NCBI GenBank assembly: GCA_041686935.1
Contig: JAWLCW010000008.1
Span: forward strand, 124,001 to 188,000
Length of the DNA: 64,000 nt
Direction: 5' to 3'
DNA from: Mariniphaga sp041686935
GTDB lineage: Bacteria; Bacteroidota; Bacteroidia; Bacteroidales; Prolixibacteraceae
The translations under genes were made by a program, and so were the position numbers. Shown one piece after another: positions 42,864-51,504 of this stretch; the stretch's first letter is position 1, and every line of letters begins with the position of its first letter. The notes below the pieces were generated by a model. That model did not search any database and had not been told where the DNA came from. It saw nothing but the letters and a program-made list of their open reading frames with translations.

Positions 42864-44042
42864 ATGGGCCAAAGATCTGAAAATATTGTTATTCTGATAC
42901 TTTCTGTATTGATTTTAGTTTCGTGTGGTGTAAATAACCGCAAAGAAACAGAAGATATCATAATTCATTTTGAACAAAATAATGTTCCTGACAAACGCGA
43001 GACTGTTTTCGATGTGGAAGCTTCGTTTCATAAAGGGAAAGTGGTGTTACAAGGTGAAACCGATAATACGAACCTGAAAAATGAACTGTTAAACCAATTC
43101 CAAGCTTTTGAGATAGTTGATAAAATTTCACTTCTCCCCGACTCCACCGTTGGAGAAAAACCGTATGCGCTGGTAAATGTTTCTGCTGCCAATTTCAGGG
43201 CAACTCCGCGGTATTCTTCGGAACTGGTTACCCAGGCATTACTGGGAACTCCGGTTAAAATTCTGAAAAAACAAGGCGGCTGGCATTTGGTGCAAACACC
43301 CGATCGCTACATATCGTGGGCGCCGTCGGGCGGAATTTTTCCGGTTACTGAAACCGAACTTCAAAACTGGCGGCAAACCGAACGGGTTATTTTCACAGGC
43401 TCGTTTGCACAAATTTTTGATACGGAAAGAATGGAAAATCCTGTTGCCGATGTGACTATGGGCGGCATTCTGGAATTGCTGGAACAGCGATGGAATTACG
43501 TCAAAGTGCGGTTTCCCGACGGACGGGAAGGTTTTGCCGCTCCGCAAAACTGGGTTTCCTTTTCTGAATTCAGGGAAACCATCCGGCCCGATAGTGCTTC
43601 AGTTGTAAATTTAGCTCAAAAATTAAAAGGACGTCCCTACCTTTGGGGCGGGACTTCGGCCCTGGCCATGGATTGCAGTGGGTTCACCAAAATGATTTAT
43701 TTTATGCACGGAATCATTCTCGCCCGCGATGCTTCGTTGCAGGTACGGCACGGAAAACCAGTTAATCCGGGTGATTCATTTGAAAATCTGCAACCCGGCG
43801 ACCTGCTTTTTTTCGGGCAGAAAGCAAATGAGGCACAACCGGAACGAATTACCCATGTGGCCATTTCGAAAGGAAAAACAGAGTATATTCACGCCGCCGG
43901 AAAAGTGGAGGAAAACAGTTTCGATCCTGAAAGTGAAATATATTCAGAATATCGAAAAAATACGTTCATCAGTGCCCGGCGGGTTATCGGGTCGGAAGGA
44001 ACAGAAGGGATTTGGTGGGTGAAAGAGCATCCATGGTACTGA
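42864..44042 (+). CDS. Lipoprotein NlpC/P60 endopeptidase with SH3 domains (YkfC-like)
   Basis: The 392-residue protein has a lipobox LVSC (Cys21), two bacterial SH3-like modules (about 100-160, with ANFRATPRYSSELVTQALLGTPV, and 175-232) and a C-terminal NlpC/P60 domain with C271 in MDCSGFTKMIY, H331 in THVAISKG and H343 in YIHAAGK. This layout matches gamma-D-glutamyl-L-diamino acid endopeptidases (YkfC, dipeptidyl peptidase VI), which split L-Ala-gamma-D-Glu from wall peptides. The next gene is a dipeptide epimerase that acts on exactly that product, as in the Bacillus ykf operon. Confidence 0.94.
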   Translation: MGQRSENIVILILSVLILVSCGVNNRKETEDIIIHFEQNNVPDKRETVFDVEASFHKGKVVLQGETDNTNLKNELLNQFQAFEIVDKISLLPDSTVGEKPYALVNVSAANFRATPRYSSELVTQALLGTPVKILKKQGGWHLVQTPDRYISWAPSGGIFPVTETELQNWRQTERVIFTGSFAQIFDTERMENPVADVTMGGILELLEQRWNYVKVRFPDGREGFAAPQNWVSFSEFRETIRPDSASVVNLAQKLKGRPYLWGGTSALAMDCSGFTKMIYFMHGIILARDASLQVRHGKPVNPGDSFENLQPGDLLFFGQKANEAQPERITHVAISKGKTEYIHAAGKVEENSFDPESEIYSEYRKNTFISARRVIGSEGTEGIWWVKEHPWY

Positions 44043-44152
44043 GGGAGTTTCGGGTTCACCCTTTGAAAATAATGCAAAGCATTAAATCGCAGATTTATTT
44101 CACAAGGTAAAGTTCAGAGTTTCGGGTTAAATGAGTTTAAGGTTTCAAGAAA

Positions 44153-45274
44153 ATGGGTACGAACAGAAGAAATTTTTTAAAAAATACGGCATTATTTACA
44201 GTGGGTGGTTTAGCGCTGCCCCGGTTAACTTATTCGAATATGAAAGGAAGATTTCCTACACCGGGTTTAAAACTGACGTTTGAACCCTATGATTTGCAGT
44301 TGAAACATGTGTTTACGCTGGCCAACAGTTCACGATCCACCACACCGGTAATGCTAACCAAAATTGAATGTGAAGGGTTTACCGGTTATGGTGAGGCCTC
44401 CATGCCGCCTTATCTGGGTGAATCGCAAAAAACAGCGGGAAGGTTTTTAACGGCGCTTAACCTGACTCAGTTCACCGACCCGTTTCGTATGGAGGAAATT
44501 CTGGAATACGTGGACGAGGCAGCACCCGGTAACACGGCCGCCAAGGCATCAATTGATATTGCCCTGCACGATTTGGTGGGGAAAATAATGGGGCAGCCGT
44601 GGCATAAAATCTGGGGGTATTCACCGGAAAATACGCCCAATACCTCTTTCACTATTGGAATGGATGAACCGGATGTGGTGAAACAAAAAGTGGATGAAGC
44701 TGCACCCTATAAAATTCTGAAAGTTAAACTGGGCGGCCCCAACGACAAGGAGATGGTTGAAACAATCCGATCGGCAACGAATAAACCACTTTGTGTGGAT
44801 GTGAACCAGGGATGGGACAACAAAGAGGAAGCGCTTAAAATGATACACTGGCTGAAAGAAAAAGGCGTTGAATTTGTGGAGCAACCGTTGCCCAAAAACC
44901 GGAAAGACGATCACGCCTGGCTGACGGAACGTTCGCCACTGCCCATCATTGGTGACGAAGCCATTCAGCGGCTTTGCGATGTGCAGGAGGCCGTGGGTGT
45001 TTATTCGGGAATCAACATCAAGCTGATGAAATGTACCGGCATGCGCGAAGCCCACAAAATGATTAATCTGGCACACGCCAGCCACATGCGGGTAATGATT
45101 GGCTGCATGACCGAAACTTCGTGCGCCATTTCAGCAGCCGCCCAGCTTGCACCACAAGCCGAATGGGCCGATCTGGACGGCAACCTGCTCATTTCCAACG
45201 ACCCGTTCGAAGGAGTAAAAATAGTGAATGGAAAGATTACACTTATTGATAAGCCGGGGATTGGGATTAAGTAG
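44153..45274 (+). CDS. L-Ala-D/L-Glu (dipeptide) epimerase with Tat signal
   Basis: The 373-residue enolase-superfamily enzyme has a twin-arginine signal (TNRRNFLKNTALFTVGGLALP). The catalytic elements are KASIDIALHDLVGK, KILKVKLGG (Lys-x-Lys base), metal ligands in CVDVNQGW, EFVEQPLP and IIGDEAI, and the opposite-face Lys in INIKLMKC. It interconverts L-Ala-D-Glu and L-Ala-L-Glu during muropeptide recycling. The preceding gene encodes the NlpC/P60 enzyme that makes the substrate. The Tat signal puts epimerisation in the periplasm, unlike the cytosolic Escherichia coli enzyme. Confidence 0.92.
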   Translation: MGTNRRNFLKNTALFTVGGLALPRLTYSNMKGRFPTPGLKLTFEPYDLQLKHVFTLANSSRSTTPVMLTKIECEGFTGYGEASMPPYLGESQKTAGRFLTALNLTQFTDPFRMEEILEYVDEAAPGNTAAKASIDIALHDLVGKIMGQPWHKIWGYSPENTPNTSFTIGMDEPDVVKQKVDEAAPYKILKVKLGGPNDKEMVETIRSATNKPLCVDVNQGWDNKEEALKMIHWLKEKGVEFVEQPLPKNRKDDHAWLTERSPLPIIGDEAIQRLCDVQEAVGVYSGINIKLMKCTGMREAHKMINLAHASHMRVMIGCMTETSCAISAAAQLAPQAEWADLDGNLLISNDPFEGVKIVNGKITLIDKPGIGIK

Positions 45275-45314
45275 ACATGAACCAATAATCTTCTTTGGTT
45301 GTTCTAATCCTGAA

Positions 45315-45809
45315 ATGAAAACAATTATTACCATATTATTTTTTGCTGTCACCTTTACTGCCTGCGGACAGGTTCAGGAAAAGGCTGAGGCGAAGTCAAA
45401 AGCTGAGGTAAAAAAAGCAGGAATAAAGGAGGACGGAAAAATGAATGAATTTAGGCAATTAACAGAATTTGAAGAATACGTGATTATCCATAAAGGGACT
45501 GAACGTCCGTTTACCGGTGAATACAATAACCACAAAGGAAAAGGCACTTACGTATGTAAACAATGCGGTGCTGCGTTGTATAAATCATCGGATAAATTTG
45601 AATCCAACTGCGGCTGGCCCAGTTTTGATGATGAAATTGAAGGTGCGGTAACCAAAACCCCGGATGCCGACGGACGCCGGACCGAAATCACCTGCAACAA
45701 CTGTGGCGGTCATCTGGGTCATGTTTTTTACGGCGAGCGTTACACACAAAAAAACACACGGCACTGTGTGAATTCCGTTTCGCTTGTCTTTGTACCGGAA
45801 GAGAAATAA
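45315..45809 (+). CDS. msrB: Lipoprotein methionine-R-sulfoxide reductase
   Basis: From the ATG at 45315 the 164-residue protein has a lipobox FTACG (Cys16), a charged linker rich in Lys, Glu and Ala, and a complete MsrB domain: FTGEYNNHKGKGTYVCKQCG and CNNCGGHLGHVF (four zinc Cys) and the catalytic Cys in RHCVNSVSLVF. MsrB repairs methionine-R-sulfoxide. The signal places it in the periplasm, so it probably protects envelope proteins. The longer frame from 45228 overlaps the epimerase gene and would bury the signal peptide. No msrA is near. Confidence 0.95.
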   Translation: MKTIITILFFAVTFTACGQVQEKAEAKSKAEVKKAGIKEDGKMNEFRQLTEFEEYVIIHKGTERPFTGEYNNHKGKGTYVCKQCGAALYKSSDKFESNCGWPSFDDEIEGAVTKTPDADGRRTEITCNNCGGHLGHVFYGERYTQKNTRHCVNSVSLVFVPEEK

Positions 45810-45836
45810 AGATTTACCATAAAAACGCAAAAACGC

Positions 45837-46250
45837 TCATAAAATGTTATTAAAACTACCGCCACAATCCAAACATCTGTAACGGGCATTTTTAAATACT
45901 TTATCCAACGGAAGATTACTAACAAACAGTGCTACAGCGATAACCGATAAAAAAACCTGTAGTCTTTTTCTCAGGCTCAATTTCATTTTTATCTTTTCGG
46001 AACCGCAGATCGGACAAACAATCATATTTTTTACGTCCGATATCTCACCTGTCTCAATAAGAATTTCCCGAACCCGCTCCAGGTCAGATTCCGGCACCTG
46101 CAATTCCACCGTAAATGAAGGAATGTAATTGATTACCTGGGTTGTTAGTTCATTTTTCAACCGGCATTCAATCCCTTCCGAATCCAGCCGGCTTTTTAAA
46201 ACCGATAAATCAGACAAATAATGCGATTCTTTGATGGTTACAAATTTCAT
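45837..46250 (-). CDS. DUF2007-type putative signal-transducing protein with zinc ribbon
   Basis: The 137-residue protein starts at the ATG at 46250 (the longer frame starts with TTG inside the preceding gene). Residues 1-75 form a DUF2007 domain (HYLSDLSVLKSRLDSEGIECRLKNE, then VELQVPESDLERVREIL), related to PII-like folds. Next come VCPICGSEKI (two Cys), a hydrophobic helix (QVFLSVIAVALFVSNL), and RCLDCGGSF (two Cys), so a zinc ribbon is interrupted by a membrane segment. Function unknown. It follows the mutarotase gene by 10 bp, the last gene of the deoxysugar arm. Confidence 0.75.
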   Translation of the reverse strand: MKFVTIKESHYLSDLSVLKSRLDSEGIECRLKNELTTQVINYIPSFTVELQVPESDLERVREILIETGEISDVKNMIVCPICGSEKIKMKLSLRKRLQVFLSVIAVALFVSNLPLDKVFKNARYRCLDCGGSFNNIL

Positions 46251-46260
46251 AAAAATTGTT

Positions 46261-46608
46261 TTAATCAAGCTTAAAAATTCTTTCCATCAACTGCCATTTT
46301 TCATCGGCGGAAGCCTCAGCCGAAGTTTTCTGAAACCGGGAAACAAACGCTTCCCACTCTGCCTGCCGTGGCTTTGATGCCAGCACTTTCATGGCTTTGT
46401 CGTGGTCAAAATCAGGGACAGTGTCCATAATCATAAACAGTTGCATTCCCTGAATATAAATTTCCATATCCACAATTCCCACTTCTTTCATCCCCTGTGT
46501 AATCTCAGGCCAGACTGCCCCCGGAGCATGAACCTTCTTGTACTCTTCAATCAGTTTGGGATCGTCTTCCAGCTTTAATGTTTTGCAGTACCTTTTGTAA
46601 TAAGCCAT
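46261..46608 (-). CDS. L-rhamnose mutarotase family protein (likely L-fucose/L-rhamnose)
   Basis: The 115-residue protein has the RhaM dimeric ferredoxin-like signature: YKKVHAPGAVWPEITQGMKEVGIVDMEIYI, with the catalytic His and Tyr, and a C-terminal WEAFVSRFQ. RhaM-family enzymes interconvert alpha and beta anomers of 6-deoxysugars. It starts one base after the fucP stop, and GH106 and GH29 enzymes flank, so L-fucose or L-rhamnose is the likely substrate. Family call is firm, specificity is inferred. Confidence 0.88.
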   Translation of the reverse strand: MAYYKRYCKTLKLEDDPKLIEEYKKVHAPGAVWPEITQGMKEVGIVDMEIYIQGMQLFMIMDTVPDFDHDKAMKVLASKPRQAEWEAFVSRFQKTSAEASADEKWQLMERIFKLD

Positions 46609-46609
46609 A

Positions 46610-47923
46610 TCATTTTTGTTTGAATTCCAGTTTCGGATGTACTTTTATGGTGCGGTAACCGTATATGGCTATGACCACAAAACTAATAAATGGTAATACA
46701 AACGAAATATTAACCGCCGGCATTGAACCGACTGTTCCCAAATCGATAATAGCGCCCTGCAACGGTGGCATTAACGCACCGCCAACAATGGCCATAACCA
46801 GACCTGCAGCGCCAATGGTAGCGTCATCGCCCAGGTTTTCGAGTGCAATACCGTAAATAGTGGGGAACATGAGCGACATAAATGCTGATGTTGCAACAAG
46901 CAAGTAGAGTCCCGCCATCCCCTGTATCAGAATAACCCCGGTTATGGTAATCATGCCGCCAATGGCAAAAACCATAAGCAATAACCGCGAATTAAGGTAT
47001 TTCATCAGCATGGTACTGATAAACCGGCTCGAAAGAAAAATAACCATCGCCACAATATTATAATTCTGAGCCGTGGCTTTGGGAATTCCCAGATTATCGG
47101 CATAATGAATAATAAATGTCCAGCACATGATTTGTGCTCCCACGTAAAAAACCTGCGCAATCACTCCTTCGCGGTATTTTACATTTTTGATTAGCCTTTT
47201 AAAGGTATCTGCCGTTTTGATGGTGTGATCGGCACCGGCACGTTGGGGCATTTTTGCCAATAAAATAACAATAAACATGGCAATAACCACAAAACCCAGA
47301 ATGATGTATGGATCGCGGATAACAGCCAAATCGTGTGTGCGGATGGTCGCTTTTTCGGCTTCGCTTAGCGTTGTATAAATCAAATCACCCGCTGCATCAC
47401 GTTTGTCCGATTCCAGTGCCGAAAGAATAAAATTGGAAGCCACAAACATTCCCAGTAAGGAACCCATTGGATTAAACGACTGCGCCAGATTAAGCCGTCG
47501 CGTAGCCGTTTCCGGCGCTCCCATCGATAATATATACGGATTGGCCGTGGTTTCAAGAAATGCCAGTCCGAAAGTTAAAATGTAAAGCGAAACCAGAAAA
47601 AAACCGAAAATCTCAAACTGCGCTGCCGGAAAAAACAACAACGCACCCACTGCATAAAGTGCCAGCCCCATTAAAATCCCTTTTTTGTAACTGAATTTTT
47701 TCACAAACAGTGCCGCAGGAATGGCCATGGTGGCATATCCACCGTAAAAGGCAAACTGCACCAGCGCAGCTTTTACGTTGGAAATTTCCATTACGGTTTG
47801 AAATGCAGCCACCAGCGGATTGGTAATATCGTTGGCAAACCCCCACATGGCAAACAAACTGGTAATTAAGATAAAAGGCAGCAACACCTTTTTCGAGACA
47901 ACAGGCTTTTTCGGTTCTTTCAT
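46610..47923 (-). CDS. fucP: L-fucose:H+ symporter
   Basis: The 437-residue MFS transporter has twelve helices and the FucP signatures: FAMWGFANDITNPLVAAFQ with D32 (proton-binding Asp46 in Escherichia coli) and FLETTANPYILSMG with E124 (sugar-binding Glu135). It brings L-fucose and related sugars across the inner membrane. It lies between a GH106 gene and the mutarotase gene, which it overlaps almost directly. A soluble fucI/fucK/fucA set is not in this window, so catabolism must be encoded elsewhere. Confidence 0.93.
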   Translation of the reverse strand: MKEPKKPVVSKKVLLPFILITSLFAMWGFANDITNPLVAAFQTVMEISNVKAALVQFAFYGGYATMAIPAALFVKKFSYKKGILMGLALYAVGALLFFPAAQFEIFGFFLVSLYILTFGLAFLETTANPYILSMGAPETATRRLNLAQSFNPMGSLLGMFVASNFILSALESDKRDAAGDLIYTTLSEAEKATIRTHDLAVIRDPYIILGFVVIAMFIVILLAKMPQRAGADHTIKTADTFKRLIKNVKYREGVIAQVFYVGAQIMCWTFIIHYADNLGIPKATAQNYNIVAMVIFLSSRFISTMLMKYLNSRLLLMVFAIGGMITITGVILIQGMAGLYLLVATSAFMSLMFPTIYGIALENLGDDATIGAAGLVMAIVGGALMPPLQGAIIDLGTVGSMPAVNISFVLPFISFVVIAIYGYRTIKVHPKLEFKQK

Positions 47924-48010
47924 TCTTTTACAGATTAATCAATAATTTTTAAAAGGCTAAAGGTGTAAAAATATCTATTTCGGAATAACCTGTACCTTCC
48001 TGTTTCGAAT

Positions 48011-50635
48011 TTATTTTAATGAAATTATTTCCACTTTCCCCATTAATCCCGCCTCTTTTACCTCCCAATCCGAAGCGTCGAACGGCACGTATTCAATGTT
48101 CACAAAATTGATGTCGTGGAATTTTTTCCAGTTCACGCCGCGGATATCCAAATCACGGATACGATTAGCTGCTACGTTGGTAACCTCCACTTCAAGCAAG
48201 TTTTTCCCTTGCTGCAGATTATCCACTTTTATTTTAAAAGTGGGCCCCAGGAGTGCACCAAAATCCTTTCCGTTTAATTTTATACGGGCACAATCTTTCA
48301 CTTCGCCAAGGTTAAGCAATCCCTTTGATGTTTCATTTTCCCAGTCAAATTCAACGGAATAACGGGCTGTTCCTGCAAAACGGGATGTTTCGTCACTACG
48401 CAATTCAGTCCATGAAACCAATTTATCTGTTGTAATTTCGCCCGGAATAACCGGTCCGCCTTCCACAAAAGTGATTTTCCACAATCCTTCAATTTCCTTG
48501 CTTTCTGTTTCAGGTTTTACATAACTGAAATCTGCTGCGTCGGTTTTCCTGTTGGTGCAACGAATAAAAACCACTCGTTCAGGTTCCAACTGAATGCGCA
48601 CCGAATTTCCCTGGTTGTCAGCTTTTGCAATTTCACCGGTTTCAGGAAAATAGAAAAGATAAGATTTCGCTATGGTGTTCAGCTCCACCCGCACATCCAG
48701 TGGTTTAGTTCCCATATTGAAAACCATGTACCAGTCTTCGCCATTCCGTTTCATTTTCAGGTATTTAAAACCTTTTTCGGAAAGCGATTTTTCTGCAGAA
48801 ATTCCTGCATTGTCAAGCAGTTCAAAAACATCTCCCACATAATTTTTCAAATCAGCAGATGATTTCAAACCTGCCAGTTGGTTTTCTCTTTCTTTCAGAT
48901 TAAACATTCCCGGAACGCTTTCAGGAAGTTGTTTTTCGAAATAAACTTTTCCTCCTTCCGAAATAAATTCAACCAGTTTTTTCATGGTTTCCACCGGAAT
49001 GTATTTTGTTTCCGGGAGCAAAATTGCTTTGTACTGAGCTTTTCCCTGAGTTACAATTTCACCATTTTTCGTTTGACATTTCAACAGTTGTTTATCTGAA
49101 ATATAATCAAATGAATAACCATCATCCAGCAGATTTCCCACAAGTTTGTCAAACGGATAATCATGGAACCAGCGTGAATTGTCACCGCCATCGATATTCA
49201 GGTTGTTAAACAGCCGGCCTTCGCTGGCAGTCACATCGTAATACGGCCAGTAAACCAGCAGGTCGTTTTGCGGATTGGATTGCTGCAAAATGGTTTGCGC
49301 GCGTTCAATGTATTTGAACAACGCCGGCATTTCGTGCCAAAACGGATTGCGGTTATTCACCTGTGTGGAAGCATAAAACAGCCAGCCCGGCCATTCGGCA
49401 TCGTCGGGCGAATAACAGGTTCCGTGAAAAAACATGTGGTTGACACCGGCCAGAAAAAACCGGTTGGTAGCCCGTATCATATCTGCAGGGGTAACCGTCC
49501 AGTGGTCGTCGAGCCAGGTATAACTTTCGGAAGAAACCAGCTTTTGTCCGGTAACATGGGCAGCCGACGACGCAAATTTATTGACCAGAATATCAGATGA
49601 ACCAGGTGCTACTCTGCGGAAAATTTCTGTTTCGGGAATGTCGCAGGCAGCATACAAATCGAGAATATTGCCCGGTGAACCATGTGCCTGATTGCGGTTC
49701 ATGCTTCCATGCCGGTTTGCCCATCGGGTCATCGGTTGAATAAACGATTCGAGCACCAAATCCGACAGGGTTTCACGGTAATCTGATTTTACGCGGGCAA
49801 TGATTTCGGCGTCTTCGTAATCGCCTGCCAGCACATGCAGGAATTCTGCCAAATCGTAGCCACGCCGGTTTTTAAATTCTTCGGTAAAATGTGTGGTGAA
49901 ATCGCCGGTGTATTCAAACGAATCGTGAAAAAAGCAGCGTAACATTCCATCTTCAATACCGAGCCGTTGCCAGAACTCGTTGAGGTACCATTCGGTTATT
50001 TCGTCATTAAACGTGTCAATCGCCCAGCCCGTTCCACCTTCGGAAGCCCGTTTCACCATGTCGCGGTTTTTAAGCCGTTCAGCAAAATATACGATTCCGG
50101 TTGAAGGGGCAGTGAATGAATCATTCGGGTTAAGAACCCTCACCTCGTCCATTTCATTAACAAAAGACATTGCCGCAGCCATTTTAATTTCTGCTGGCAG
50201 TTGAAAATTTTGTCCGCCAGTAAGTTTAAAGCTGTGCATGCGCAACGACCAAAGTCCATTTTCCTCGGGAACAAACGGTCCGCCGCACCGCCAGCCACTT
50301 CCTGGAGGCAGGTCCACACCCATTCCCAGTTTGTTGGCTTCTTCGATGGTGAATTTCAGCATCTCAGAAAATTCAGGCGAAAGGTATTCGATAAACCGTT
50401 CTTCCTCTCCCTGAACACCGTAAATGGATGTGATTTCCACGCCACCAATTCCGGCACCGGCCATTTCCTCTAACTCACGCTGAATATTTTCATTGTCAAC
50501 CGCGTTGCCCGGCCACCACCAGCGCGTCCAGGGTTTTGATTCCTGTGTTGATTCGGGCCATACAACATTTTCCTGTTTACATGCGCCAAAAAAAAGGATA
50601 AAAACGAATAAAAAAGCGACTGGTTTAGTTTTCAT
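48011..50635 (-). CDS. GH106-like alpha-L-rhamnosidase, lipoprotein
   Basis: The 874-residue protein starts at 50635 (or at the Met at 50653) with a lipobox FFGACKQ. The first catalytic-domain stretch, KPWTRWWWPGNAVDNENIQRELEEMAGAGIGGVEI and LGMGVDLPPGSGWRCGGPFV, is the GH106 hallmark; NRFFLAGVNHMFFHGTCYSPDD follows, and the C-terminal ~130 residues form a galactose-binding-type sandwich (RIKLNGKDFGALLGPTFKIKV, IRDLDIRGVNW). GH106 enzymes release alpha-L-rhamnose. The length is somewhat below the large BT0986-type members. It diverges from the SGNH/GH29 arm, and the 155-bp gap between them holds no feature I can name. Confidence 0.88.
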   Translation of the reverse strand: MKTKPVAFLFVFILFFGACKQENVVWPESTQESKPWTRWWWPGNAVDNENIQRELEEMAGAGIGGVEITSIYGVQGEEERFIEYLSPEFSEMLKFTIEEANKLGMGVDLPPGSGWRCGGPFVPEENGLWSLRMHSFKLTGGQNFQLPAEIKMAAAMSFVNEMDEVRVLNPNDSFTAPSTGIVYFAERLKNRDMVKRASEGGTGWAIDTFNDEITEWYLNEFWQRLGIEDGMLRCFFHDSFEYTGDFTTHFTEEFKNRRGYDLAEFLHVLAGDYEDAEIIARVKSDYRETLSDLVLESFIQPMTRWANRHGSMNRNQAHGSPGNILDLYAACDIPETEIFRRVAPGSSDILVNKFASSAAHVTGQKLVSSESYTWLDDHWTVTPADMIRATNRFFLAGVNHMFFHGTCYSPDDAEWPGWLFYASTQVNNRNPFWHEMPALFKYIERAQTILQQSNPQNDLLVYWPYYDVTASEGRLFNNLNIDGGDNSRWFHDYPFDKLVGNLLDDGYSFDYISDKQLLKCQTKNGEIVTQGKAQYKAILLPETKYIPVETMKKLVEFISEGGKVYFEKQLPESVPGMFNLKERENQLAGLKSSADLKNYVGDVFELLDNAGISAEKSLSEKGFKYLKMKRNGEDWYMVFNMGTKPLDVRVELNTIAKSYLFYFPETGEIAKADNQGNSVRIQLEPERVVFIRCTNRKTDAADFSYVKPETESKEIEGLWKITFVEGGPVIPGEITTDKLVSWTELRSDETSRFAGTARYSVEFDWENETSKGLLNLGEVKDCARIKLNGKDFGALLGPTFKIKVDNLQQGKNLLEVEVTNVAANRIRDLDIRGVNWKKFHDINFVNIEYVPFDASDWEVKEAGLMGKVEIISLK

Positions 50636-50790
50636 TGTAATCGAATTTTTCATGAATTTTAAACAACTTGTTCAGTTATTTTTGCCTAAAATAGATAATT
50701 CCATTCAAATTCGTAATTTTCAAAAACAGATTTATTAGATTAGCAGAAATAAACCAATGGCAATTCAGTTTCATTCTAATCATTCAAAAA

Positions 50791-51504
50791 ATGAATTCAA
50801 GAAGAAAATTTCTGCAAAAAACCCTGATGCTTTCACCCCTCGTGATTTGGCCAAATTCCCTGGTTAACCTTTTTCAGAACGAATTACCCAATGTTCTGAT
50901 TCTGGGCGATTCCATTTCAATTGGATATACACCGTTTGTTCAGGAATTTCTGAAAGGGAGAGTAAACGTATTTCGGCCCATGCTGGAAAACGGGAAACCT
51001 GAAAATTGTGCCGGAACAACCAACGGAATGGAAAATATTGACCGCTGGCTGGGTGGCAAAAAATGGGATATTATCCATTTCAACTTTGGCCTGCACGACA
51101 TTAAACATGTTGATCCGGTTACCGGAGAAAACAGCCAAAATCCAAAACACCCGCAACAGGCAAACCGAATACAGTACAAAAAAAATCTCGAATTCATTGT
51201 TGAAAAGCTGAAAGCCACTGGTGCTAAACTTATATTTGCCACCACCACTCCCTACCCCGACTCAGTGGAAGGGCCGCTGCGAAAACCCGGGATGCCGCAG
51301 AAATACAACCGCATTGCTGTTAAAATTATGAACAAAAACGGAATCCTCATCAACAATCTTCATGCTTTTATGGTGCCCCGGATAGCCGAGTTGCAGCGTC
51401 CGAACAACGTTCATTTTACCGAAGAGGGAAGCCGGGAGATGGCGAAAAAAGTGGTGGAAAGAATTAAGGAAATACTTGATGAAATCAATAATTCAAAGCA
51501 ATGA
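50791..51504 (+). CDS. SGNH/GDSL hydrolase (probable sugar O-acetylesterase)
   Basis: The 237-residue protein has an N-terminal NSRRKFLQKTLMLSPLVIW segment (Tat-like or Sec export signal) and SGNH blocks: VLILGDSISIGY with the Ser nucleophile, FNFGLHDI in place of the usual G-x-N-D, and the catalytic Asp/His in NNVHFTEEGSREM. In glycan loci such enzymes remove O-acetyl groups from sugar chains. The stop overlaps the GH29 start (ATGA), so the two are coupled. The Leu-His-Asp in block III instead of Gly-x-Asn-Asp is a noteworthy variant. Confidence 0.85.
   Translation: MNSRRKFLQKTLMLSPLVIWPNSLVNLFQNELPNVLILGDSISIGYTPFVQEFLKGRVNVFRPMLENGKPENCAGTTNGMENIDRWLGGKKWDIIHFNFGLHDIKHVDPVTGENSQNPKHPQQANRIQYKKNLEFIVEKLKATGAKLIFATTTPYPDSVEGPLRKPGMPQKYNRIAVKIMNKNGILINNLHAFMVPRIAELQRPNNVHFTEEGSREMAKKVVERIKEILDEINNSKQ

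Noticed and set aside
42848..42870. TGCAACATC near the NlpC/P60 start as a third ECF promoter
   Set aside because: There is no GTC at the right distance and it overlaps the start codon, whereas a TATCTTTG box explains the promoter.
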